The notes under the pieces were generated by a model. That model searched no databases and was not told the DNA's origin. It was given only the letters and a program-made list of their open reading frames with translations. A stretch of DNA of 64,000 nucleotides from Pisaster brevispinus (Eukaryota > Echinodermata > Asteroidea > Forcipulatida > Asteriidae): the NCBI GenBank assembly GCA_023634235.1, contig JAMKCF010000004.1:7295202-7359201 (forward strand), read 5' to 3'. Both the position numbers and the translations under genes were made by a program. Of the stretch, positions 38,001 to 50,000 are shown piece after piece. Position 1 is the first letter of the stretch. The number at the start of each line of letters is the position of its first letter.

Positions 38001-41000
38001 ATGAGCTCACTACATGCTGAATGCATTATTAAGTGTTTTAATGCTGAACATTTTTTTCAAGCTGTTATTTCGGAGACTACAAATTTTTTAAATGTTACAC
38101 CAAAATAAAGCTGGCCTCTTTAACTTTAGTCATATAGATTACAGAACTGTCGATATTGTTAATTTTTGCTACTTTTTTTTTTAATTGTTTAACTTTTTTG
38201 TCACCTTATAAAATTGAAAAGAAGAGACCTGCCCAAATAGCGTTGTGTTCAAAACAATGTATATTAGGATTTGTGACAAAGTCATACTATGTCTGTTTGG
38301 CACCATGTCCGTGCTACCATACCCGTTACGTCAACCCGACAACCGCGTTTGAGTTTCCAGATCTTAGGACACTAAATTTTTTTAAACTGGCTGTTCATTT
38401 ACTGATAACGTTAATTTTTGTATTGGCCTCTGAAAAAAAGTAGGCTGTTTAGTAAAGAAAAGGTGCTTTTATTGAGCTGGAGTGGTCAAACAATCCAGTC
38501 GTCCAGCAGTTGCGTATTTCAGAACAATTGAGTAAAACAGACGCTCAAGTAAAATGTTAGACCTACCTCATTTTTCATTACTTCCACCATCTCGGCAGAC
38601 TCCATCGCTGCTCTAACTCTATCTGCGCCAATGATATTCCCACCTATAAAAAACAATCACAATTGCAATGTCTGTCAGAACTTACACCTATACTATGGCA
38701 TTTCTTTCAAATTTGGTCTCTTTTTTTTTCATTTATTATTTCCACAGGATAAAAACAGTAAGAGCATACATGCAATATAAAAATCACAAGAAACTGTACT
38801 ACTGAAGACAATTCCACAAAAACAAGCACACAACAAACAAACAAATAACATCCCCTGAAAAAAACACCCCAACAACAAACAAAAAACACCATGGAAAATA
38901 CTACAAAGAGATGTCTCCTATTAAAGAAAACTTGCTTTTCCACTTCCTTTGATTTTTATTGTTTTGACTTTATTTCTCTTTCACAGTCATAAGATAACCA
39001 GGGGTGAGAGTCGTTGCTGACAAAAATGTCTGACACCAGAATCCAAATTTTAGGATGTATGTTGAAAATATGCCATTTCTGCCCGTTGGTATCCCCTTGA
39101 GTTAAGATTTCAAGGAGCTTATGTGGGAGCAGTGTCTTCATCGCTAGAGAAGTAGATCAAAGAGTCCAACTTATTCATCTCTGGAGAAAGTATTGGCATT
39201 TTAGGTTTTTTTTCACAAGGCAACCATAAAAAAAAGTCTGGATTCTGATGAAGGTTACAGGTTGTATGGCTTCTGACTGGCACACCCAAACAAAGATATT
39301 GACAAAATAAGGAGACCGCCAACATAGGGAGACCACCAAGACAGGGCTGGCTAGCTCAGTTTGTTGAGTGCCAGCACGTTCGTGTGGAGTTTGCAGGTTC
39401 AAATCCTGCTCTTGTTGATTTGTCTGTGTTCAATTTTTCAGATTAAAGTCTGACTCTTCTCATCCTTGAAAGACGAAAGGAACATGTAAAACCATCACAG
39501 TAAAAATAAATACTGATAGTAACAATAATAAAATGACAATATGAAGAGGGCTAGACCGTGGAGAGCAAAATAATTTTCCTGAAACTAAAAGGTTCAGTCT
39601 GCCAATAAAAAAAGTATTCGATATAAAAATAATCAAATGTATAAATAGCATGGCGAGCAATGTCATTAAATTGTATAAAAAAACAAAAACAAAGAGCAAG
39701 ATTTGGATAAAAGGCCCATCAATCATCATCAATTCCTCTACTCAGTATGGTAGACCTTTCTAAGAGGACTTCACAATTTTATCGCTTGCCGTGTTGGAGT
39801 ACTTACTACACGGGCACGTCACGAATACATGACACTAGAACTGCACAAACATGTGCTATGAAATGCACTGGCACTACACGTGGGCATGTGCGTACATTGT
39901 GTAGCACTGCACCAAAGCAGACCTCCCTTGTTGCTATAGAAAGTGGGAAGTCGGTGAGACTCTACAGCTGAGGGTCCTTAGTTGCTGTCTCATATCCGTA
40001 GTAATCAAAAGGGAGTTAAATGTGTGGCGGGGATCAGCAATCATAAACAATTCTTTTCTCCAAACATTAACCACTCTTTTTGCCAAATAATTGCTAAAAA
40101 GAGAAACCTTTTTTTGCCAATTAACTTGATTTACCAGGAGCTCCAAAATAGAAAATCCAATTTTATGAAATCCATATGAATTTTTACAAGGATGTTAACG
40201 TACTGAGCTAACAACAAAATTATGTTCCAGGGTTCCTCAAGGACTGAAAAGAAACACAAGACCACAGAGCTAGAAGTAAAACAAATTTTTACTGGACCTT
40301 TCAACAAGGTCAGAAGCAAAATGAGAGGAAAAAAAAAACCTTTACGCATAGTTTAATATGTTTTTATTTGTCTTTTGGATAAGTATATAATAATACTCAA
40401 CATAATTGACAAATATTTATCAGCCACAAAGTCAGGTTTGGACCACCTTCGTTTAATTATTTAGTTTATCATACATCAAGGTATTTTTATTCAATGGAAA
40501 AACACAAAGACAGACAGACTGGTCTTGAGTTTACTGGCCCAGTGCTAAAATGGCCTTGGGCCTGTGGTCCAATGTAAACTTCAAGCCCAGGGACCAACTT
40601 CATAGCTCTGCTTAACCAGAAAATATGGCTTAACAATCTTATGCGGTGCAAAAATGAGCAGGATTCCTGTCACAGCTAGTACATCTGACATGGTATTTGG
40701 CTGGTTACCATATTCTGGTTAGCAGAATTTTGTCGGGCTTAGCTACTTTTTGTGCTAAAGCAGCTCTATGAAATTGGGCCCTGACAACTGCCATGTATGT
40801 TAACTACAACACCCACCTGTAGCAGATTGAGGGACACTGCTTCTCACAAAGACGGCAACAAGAAGCTTTCCGTTCTTCTCTATTGGTGAAGGAGCAACAT
40901 AGACAATGTCGCCAACAGTAAGCTCCTCCTCACCCTCTCGTTTCTGTAGCCTTTTACTTTTATTGTTTAGCACATTAGCAAGCGTTGTACGGAATGGGAT

Positions 41001-44000
41001 GTCAATTTTGGCCTTCCACTCCTCCACCTGAACAAATAATTTAATTCACATAAGAATAACAGATATTTTCTCTTTTTTTTTCTTTTTTTTAAGTTGAAAT
41101 GAATTTCATATTTTCTCGCCCTTCAAATTTTGTTTCTACTTTCTATACTCTCCCCAGCATTTTACTCAGGTGGGATTCAAACCCGCAATATTTGCCATTC
41201 CAGAGCAGATGTCTTTAGACAAGAGAGCTTGCCTGGTAGCTAGAGGCAGTTCAAATCCTCAGCAGTGGGTATCGCAACGATCAGGGTTTAAGAATATTAT
41301 TTGTGTTTTTACCCATAGTGTGTTAGCACTGAAAACTTGTGGGTTGGGTTTGAATGCCAACAGGTAATATGCCTGTGGACTTTTTTTCTCAGGACTTGGG
41401 AAAGTGATGAGAATCAATGTGTGGGTGAAAACACAAATAACAATGCAAATTTTAACATCTATCAACAATTTGTGATAATCTTCAAGCAAACTTAGATTCT
41501 CTTTTCTGATTGGTCGACCCATAGCAACCAGAGGTGTGATATGAACCTGTATCCCACGGCCCAATATCACACCCTGCATATTGCATTGTTCTAACTCCCA
41601 CGTATTGCGCTATTTTAAGCTAAGTTTATGTGCAAAACGTACAGCTGTTCCAACAACGTGTATTGCGTTAATCTGCGCCTCAAGTTTGCTTGAAGATAAA
41701 TTCCTTATCACAGGCGCGCTTGTAGAGTATCGAAAATATATGGCGTCTGCGTCCCATATCCAACTTGACGCAGACTTTTCATATTGGACTCACGCTTGTG
41801 TGATAACCAATATTACACACACAGGTAACACCAGTATTCAACATTTACTTACTGACAGTTTTGGAAACTTCAATGTGACTGATCCCTTCTTCTCCACATC
41901 TGACAAGAGCAAAACATCTTTTGTAAGTGGCTCTACTATTGGAGGCTTGGAAGGTGGTGTTGTTGTCATGATCTTTAGAACCGTTGTTTCCATAGGTGCT
42001 GGTGTTGTTTTAATGGATGATGAAATTGCCGTTGTTGCCATGATAGTTGCGTTAGGGGCATCATCAGTAACACCTAGAGTTGTTTCCATTGAAGTTGCTG
42101 TCATTGTTGTTGCAGTAGTGCCCCCATCAGTTTCAGTAACAGTTGTTTCCATAAATAATGCTGTTGTTGCCATGATAACTGCAGTAGTGGCACCACCAGT
42201 TTTAGTTGAAATTGCTTCCACTGAAGTTGCTGTTGCTATCAGGGTTGTTGCAGTACTAGTATCATCCATTTCAGACACATTTGTTTCCATTGAAGTTGAT
42301 GTTGTTGCCATGATTGCTGCAGTAGTATCATTATCGGGTTCAGTTGCTGTTGTTGTCATGATTGTTGCAGTAGTGGCCTTATCAGTTTCAGTTGCTGTTG
42401 TTGTCATGATTGCTGCAGTAGTGGCATTGTCAGTTTCAGTTGCATTTGTTTCCATTGACGTTGCTGTTCTTGCCATGATTGTTGCAGTAGTGGCATTATC
42501 AGTTTCAGTTGCTGTTGTTGTCATGATTGCTGCAGTAGTGGCATCATCAGTTTTAGTTGCATTTGTTTCCATTGAAATTGCTGTTGTTGTCATGATTGTT
42601 GCAGTAGTGGCATCATCAGTTTCAGTAGCATTTGTTTCCATTGAAATTGCTGTTGTTGTCATGATTGTTGCAGTAGTGGCATTATCAGTTTTAGTTGCAT
42701 TTGTTTCCATTGAAGTTGCTGTTGTTGTCATGATTGTTGCAGTAGTGGCATCATCAGTTTTAGTTGCATTTGTTTCCATTGAAGTTGCTGTTGTTTTCAT
42801 GATTGTTGCAGTAGTGGCATCATCAGTTTTAGTTGCATTTGTTTCCATTGAAGTTGCTGTTGTTGTCATGATTGTTGCAGTAGTGGCATTATCAGTTTTA
42901 GTTGCATTTGTTTCCATTGAAGTTGCTGTTGTTTTCATGATTGTTGCAGTAGTGGCATCATCAGTTTCAGTTGCATTTGTTTCCATTGAAGTTGCTGTTG
43001 TTGTCATGATTGTTGCAGTAGTGGCATCATCAGTTTTAGTTGCATATGTTTCCATTGAAGTTGCTGTTGTTGCCATGATTGTTGCAGTAGTGGCATTATC
43101 AGTTTCAGTTGCATTTGTTTCCATTGAAGTTGCTGTTGTTGTCATGATTGTTGCAGTAGTGGCATTATCAGTTTTAGTTGCATTTGTTTCCATTGAAGTT
43201 GCTGTGGTTGCCATGATTGTTGCAGTAGTGGCATCATCAGTTTTAGTTGCATTTGTTTCCATTGAAGTTGCTGTTGTTGCCATGATTGTTGCAGTAGTGG
43301 CATCATCGGTTTCAGTTGCATTTGTTTCCATTGAAGTTGCTACTGTTGTCATGATTGTTGAAGTAGTGGCATTATCAGTTTCAGTTGCATTTGTTTCCAT
43401 TGAAGTTGCTGTTGTTGCCATGATTGTTGCAGTAGTGGCATCGTCGGTTTCAGTTGCATTTGTTTCCATTGAAGTTGCTGTTGTTGTCATGATTGTTGCT
43501 GTAGTGGCATTATCAGTTTCAGTTACATTTGTTGCTACTGAAGTTGCTGTTGATGTCATGGTTGTTGCAGTAGTGGCATTATCAGTTTCAGTTGCATTCG
43601 TTTCTACTGGAGTTGCTGTTGTCATGGTTGTTGCAGTAGTGGCATCATCAGTCTCAGTTGCATTTGTTTCTACTGAAAATGCTGTTGTTTTCATGATAGC
43701 TGCAGTAGTGGAATCATCAGTCTCAGTTGCATTTGTTTCAACTGAAAATGCTGTTGTTGTCATGATAGTTGCAGCAGTGGCATTGTCAGTTTCAGTTGCA
43801 TTTGTTTCTACTGGAGATGCTGTTGTTGTTATGATTGCTGCAGGAGTGGCATCGTTAGTTTCAGTTGCATTTGTTCCCACTGAAGTTGCTAATGTTGTCA
43901 TGATTGCTGCAGCAGTGGCATTATCAGTTTCAGTTGCATTTGTTTCTACTGGAGTTGCTGTTGTTGCCATGATTTCTGCAGTAGTGGCATCATCAGTCTC

Positions 44001-47000
44001 AGTTGCATTTGTTTCTACTGGAGTTGCTGTTGTTGTCATGATTTCTGCAGTGGTGGCATTATCAGTTTCAGTTGCATTTGTTTCTACTGGAGTTGCTGTT
44101 GCTGCCATGATTTCTGCAGTAGTGGCATCATCAGTCTCAGTTGCATTTGTTTCTACTGGAGATGCTGTTGTTGTCATGATTTCTGCAGTAGTGGCATCAT
44201 CAGTCTCAGTTGCATATGTTTCTACTGGAGTTGCTGTTGTCATGATTTCTGCAGTGGTGGCATCATCAGATTCAGTTGCATTTGTTTCTACTGGAGTTGA
44301 TGTTATTGTCATGATTTCTGCAGTAGTGGCATCATCAGTTTCAGTTGCATTTGTTTCTACTGGAGTTGCTGTTGTTGTCTTGATTTCTGCAGTAGTGACA
44401 TCATCAGTCTCAGTTGCATTTGTTTCTACTGGAGATGCTGTTGTTGTCACGATTTCTGCAGTAGTGACATCATCAGTTTCAGTTGCACTCGTTTCTACTA
44501 GATATGCTGTTGTTGTTATGATTGTTGCAGTAGTGGCATCATCAGTCTCAGTTGCATTTGTTTCTACTGGAGATGCTGTTGTTGTCATGATTGTTGCAGT
44601 AGTGGCATCATCAGTTTTAGTTGCATTTGTTTCCATTGAAGTTGCTGTTGTTGTCATGATTGTTGCAGTAGTGGCATCATCAGTTTCAGTTGCATTTGTT
44701 TCTACTGGAGATGCTGTTGTTGTCATGATTTCTGCAGTAGTGGCATCATCAGTATCAGTTGCATTCGTTTCTACTGGAGTTGCTGTTGTTGTCACGATTG
44801 CTGTAGTAGTGGCATCATCAGTTTCAGTTGCATTTGTTTCTACTGGAGTTGCTGTTATCATGATTTCTGCAGTGGTGGCATCATCAGTCTCAGTTGCACT
44901 CGTTTCTACTGGAGATGCTGTTGTTGTTATGATTGCTGTAGTAGTGGCATCTTCAGTTTCAGTTGCATTTGTTTCTACTGAAGTTGCTGTTGTGGTCACG
45001 ATTGCTGTAGTAGTGGCATCATCAGTTTCAGTTGCATTTGTTTCTACTGAAGTTGCTGTTGTGGTCATGATTGCCTCAGTAGTGGCATCGTCAGCTTCAG
45101 TTGCATTTGTTTCAATTGAAAATGCTGCTGTTGTCATGATTTCTGCAGTAGTGGCATCTTCAGTTTCAGTTGCATTTGTTTCTACTGGAGTTGTTGTCAT
45201 GATTTCTGCAGTAGTGGCATCATCAGTTTCAGTTGCATTTGTTTCTACTGAAGTTGCTGTTGTTGTCACGATTGCTGTAGTAGTGGCATCATCAGTTTCA
45301 GTTGCATTTGTTTCTTCTGAAGTTGCTGTTGTTGTCACGATTGTTGCAGTAGTGGCATCATCAGTTTCAGTTGCATTTGTTTCTACTGAAGTTGCTGTTG
45401 TTGTCACGATTGTTGCAGTAGTGGCATCGTCAGTTTCAGTTGCATTTGTTTTTACTGGAGTTGCTGATGTTGTCATGATTGCCTCAGTAGTGGCATCGTC
45501 AGCTTCAGTTGCATTTGTTTCAACTGAAAATGCTGTTGTTGACACGCTTGCTGTAGTAGTGGCATCATCAGTTTCAGCTGCACTTGTTTCAACTGAAGTT
45601 GATGGGGTTGTCCCATGTGAAATGTCCACCAGGTGTAGAATCATCATTAGGCACAGTGTGGATGCTGAAAAATTAAAATGTTAAAAAAAAATTGTTCATT
45701 AGAATGCAAAATGTTGCTCTGGCGATCTAGATGGATAATCAAATGATCGGTTTATTGATGACAAATCACAGACAGGCCTAGCAAAAGCCTTTGAAATGGT
45801 GTCATGGCTAGAGAGTCCCTATTATGTGAAAATACACACTGTGGCACTAGACTGATTTCAAGATATTCATACATCAAATGATTAGGCCCTTAGAGATTTC
45901 TGTGCCACTTTAAACCACCCCCCCCCCTCCTGACACCATTCTGTAAATTCATAACATGGATTTAAGCTCATGTGTATGTATAGGCTACATACATGAACAT
46001 AGATGGTGAACATGTCCAGATTATTACAAATCACACACAATACAATGTTCAATATAAATAAATGTGACATATCTTAATTTGAACACATGTCAAAGAAATT
46101 GTCCAACAATATGATTCAGTGTGCAGTTTTAATACATTGTAGAACGTAATAAAATGTTGAGGTTTTTTCATAGCAGTCTATAAAAGTATACAAATTTGTA
46201 TCTGGTTTGCTTCATAAAATAAAAATGTTGTATCCCCTTAAGGTGATCCCTTGGCTGCAGCTTCCCAACTTGGGTGTGATCCCTGGTTACACAGCAGTTC
46301 ACAGTTGTATGGTCTGACTGGCACCGCCAAACAGATACTGACAAAATAGGAAGACCTCCAACATAGGGCTAGATAGCTCAGTTGGTAGAGCACAGGCACA
46401 TTTGTCTGGCTGTCGCTGGTTCAAATCCTACTCTAGTCAATTTTTTCTTTTTCCACCCCAAATTATTTAAAATAAAAAAGGCTTGGTCAACTTTTTTTTC
46501 CAGACTTTTGTTCATAATTTTTATTTTTACAAACTCTCCTCATCATGGTGGTGCAATTACAAAGGTAAAATAAATAATTTGTCTTTATCATGTAACCTTT
46601 GAGAAGAACCAATCAGAGCAGTGACTGACTCTACACTAAAACCTCTGAATCCTTATAAATAGACCAACGTGTCTCACACTCTTCAGTCTCCTGACGCTGA
46701 CTAGAGCAGGCTAGTCGAAATGTTGAGACCAATTAAGAACAGTGAAGTTAATTAACGAGAAGTCCCCTCGATCCACTAAGCGAAAGCAGTAGTCCCGGCC
46801 AATTGCCTTCCTCCCACCCAGGTAGTAGTTAATAAGCAAGACAGTTCTTCTCAGAACTAAGCAGTCTCCCAAATTCCAAAATCTACTCTTTGGCAGTAAA
46901 ATAAAAAGCAAGACCTAGTTCCCAAAGTAAAAATCTACACAGCAAACTACACACATGGTGTTCCCGCAAACAGAACATACATTGATACCTCACATGAAAT

Positions 47001-50000
47001 GGCCTTAAGAAATGGCCTCAAGAGTTATACATGTAAGGGGCCATTCAGAATAGTCAATGTTAAAAGTTTTCAAAATTGTTTTATTGAATGGCTTCATTAT
47101 ATAATCTATACACTGAAGAACAAAGTAATGCCTCAAATGAACCAGATATATTAGACAAAAGGTCTCTAACATCAGTAGTTTTTAATGTTTTTTTCAGGCA
47201 AAAACAAACAACTTTGTATAGTTTAATCAGGAATTCAATTGACAATCTTGGCCAGCTGGGTACTTTTTCTTCTTCATTTTCGTTTGTTAATTTATATACT
47301 TTTTTTAAAAATAAAAACTGAATTTTTTAACACTGACTATTCTGAATGGCCCTAGTCTTCCTTAACCAGCATAGACTAGAACAACAACTGGCCTTGTATT
47401 TTGAAACCATGTGGGTGCGTCCATGTTTGTGTTGTACATATTAAGTGCTTTCCTTTTTTTCTGTTGGTTAATACAGAATCTACACATTTTGAACACACAA
47501 TTGGCCTGCTTCCTTTTGCAACCGTGAAAAACCAGATCTAATGCACATGTGTCATATTATATGAAATTTAAAGTTATATTTGTCTTCCCCTCTTGGCTTC
47601 AAAGTTATTGCGCACCGAATTTAAAGTAAGCCTGAAGCGCTGTAAGTCAATGTAGGCAGGCCCGAAATAACCCACGGCACCCAGGCCGTGGTGCCCTGTG
47701 CTTTTGCTGTGGTGCCCTTTGCAAAGTTCTAATACAAATGTACATTTTCCTCATGGAGGTGCCCCTTACCAGAGGAAAATTGCCGTGCCCCTTCAAGAGC
47801 GAAGTTCAAGGCCTGTGTAGATCTATGGTAACAATCTGATTTGGATTGGTTTGCTTTATACTAAAAATAATTCCCACTTGACATTAGCGCACAGTAGGCC
47901 CTCTTTGCAGGCAACGATACACATAAATATGTATCATTTTTTGAATGCACAACGAATACGTTTTGAATAAATACAGACCCCACGGCACGCAGGGATATTA
48001 TCAAATTTCTTGCGTGATTGGTTCGGTGAACAACTTGACGGCGTGGAAAAATCAGAACACTTGGCGCAGCTCAAAACCAAAACCCAAGTTGCCAATAAAA
48101 ATGGTGTTGATCATGTTCTTTTGTTTGAATTATTACCCAAAATAATGAACAACAGATTTATTAGTTAAAAGAATGCCTTTGATGGGTAATTCAATGGTAA
48201 CTTGTGTTACATTAGATATTACATTACATTTCTTATTTTTCTACATGATTTTAAGGACTTGATATTCTACAAAGATGGTGATTCGCAATAAAGTACTCCA
48301 TCTACTGTTTATTATTACCGCCGGTGGGCATATGGAAAACTTTTTTGGAATGCCAACTCGAAATGGTTCAAGTCTGTGAAATTGAAAAACAAGTGTTGGT
48401 AAGTGCTTGGAAAGTGCCCAAAACAGTTTACTTTTGAGGATGGCCACAGATAGAATTGCTAAATCAATACCTCAAACTTACTGTGCATAACAAATGGTAC
48501 AAGGGCCAGAAATATTGCATACTGGTTGATTGGGGTTAGCCTCTGATACAGGGTTACACACTTATGTTCCGACACCACTAAATGTATGTACCAATTCTTC
48601 ATGTTCCGACACCCCTACAAATTAATGTATGTTCCTAAATTTAATCCTAATCCTAACCCTATAATCCTTATACCCTTACCCTTACCCTTACCAAACCCTT
48701 ACAGGCTGGTCACAACCTACATGTACCACCAGTCTAGGGCTCACACAATCTTGTGCACACTGGGTACGTTCAGACGAGGAGTTAAACTAGCCCTTAATCC
48801 AAAAGTGCTAAAATTACCCTCCGTTGGAACGCAAAAATCCGGTCTGCGAGGGTCAATTTGACCCAGAGAACTGGGCTAAACTAAAAACCTCAAAAAATGT
48901 TGGATTAGCGTAACTTAGCCCAGGTTTTACGACCAACCCCCCGCTGCGAGGCCCAATAAACCATCGTTGGAACGCAACTGACCTGCTACATCCGGTCTAT
49001 TTTATTCCATGTGACCACTCCACAGAAGGTTACGTCATCATAACAACAACGTGCGTAGACGACCACAAGTAATGCCCAGCTGATACATGACTCTCGTTGA
49101 CATTTTTGTCAACGAACGTTTGTCGCATCGTCGCTTAAGTTCCCCTACTCACTCTTGGTTTTATAGTTCATTCGATATTTTTATAGTATATATTGTTCAA
49201 CTTGATCTTTCTGAGATGGCCACTCAGCAAGAAAAAGAAAATCAGCGAGGGAACAACTGGCAGGGACGAGAGATCTCGGCACTCATTAACATTTGGGGCG
49301 ATGAGGAATACCGCCACGCCAACGACGACCCATTTACAAAGAAGAAAAAAATAATGGAGAGAAATTTCTTCAAGACTGGCTGAACTGGGTTACAAGCGAT
49401 CGGTAACCCAAATCACCAACAAAATGAAGCTGCTCAAAACTAAGTATAAAACAGGTCCTAAGCCCTGTTCGCACTGGACTTATTTTGGGTAAACTAACCG
49501 AGCAAATGGGTAACTTAACCATTTTAAGTCCAATGCGAACAGTCCAGGAAGTTTCCCTCCCAGGTAACTTACCCGACCTGAATGGGTACTTTAACCGACC
49601 CACGTCTGCCCGGTTAAATTGACCAGGTCAGTTTAACCGAGCCGAAAAGTCCAGTGCGAACGCGATCTGGGTAAAAGCCGTCCCGGTAAAAAGCCACATC
49701 CGGTCCCCCGACACGCCGCGCCACACGTAGTTTACACGTATTATGTAAGTATTTACACGTCCCACGCACATGTAATTTACACGGATGGAAGTTCGGTTGC
49801 ACTCTCGCTGTCATGCATCCCGGTCAAAGGTCACGGCAATAGCGCCCTCTTGTGTCTGTCCTAAATTAGTCGGTTAGTTTTACCGGTTGTGTCGGTTAGT
49901 TTACCCACGTCAATAATCCAAGTGCGGACGCTGGTAAGTTTCACCTATTGGAACGTTAACCACGGTCTCGGTAAAACATTAATCCAATGCGAACACCGCT

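Larger units (their letters stand above)
23034..38566 (-). other. Intron 4 of the mucin-like gene (15.5 kb)
   Basis: Begins with the donor GTAGGT after 38567 and ends with AG before 23033. No supportable exon is seen inside. It is packed with MITEs, SINEs, a LINE 3' end and nested insertions, listed separately. 32030-34120 and 36600-37080 look mostly unique and non-coding. Confidence 0.6.
38644..40816 (-). other. Intron 3 of the mucin-like gene
   Basis: Contains a repeat at 39005-39165 shared with 1530-1810, a type A SINE (39242-39440), the right part of an element-M copy (40228-40590) and a MITE (40588-40783). No exon is seen. Confidence 0.55.

Noticed and set aside
39342..39416. tRNA gene candidates (also 46369, 62508)
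   Set aside because: Boxes A and B are present but the stems do not pair as a cloverleaf and the flanks show a shared SINE head and tail.
41581..45684. A 1367-codon plus-strand ORF
   Set aside because: It is the antisense of the mucin repeat exon. The minus strand has splice sites in phase, a signal peptide and a TM exon; the plus strand begins in a MITE-like element and gives only a hydrophobic low-complexity chain.
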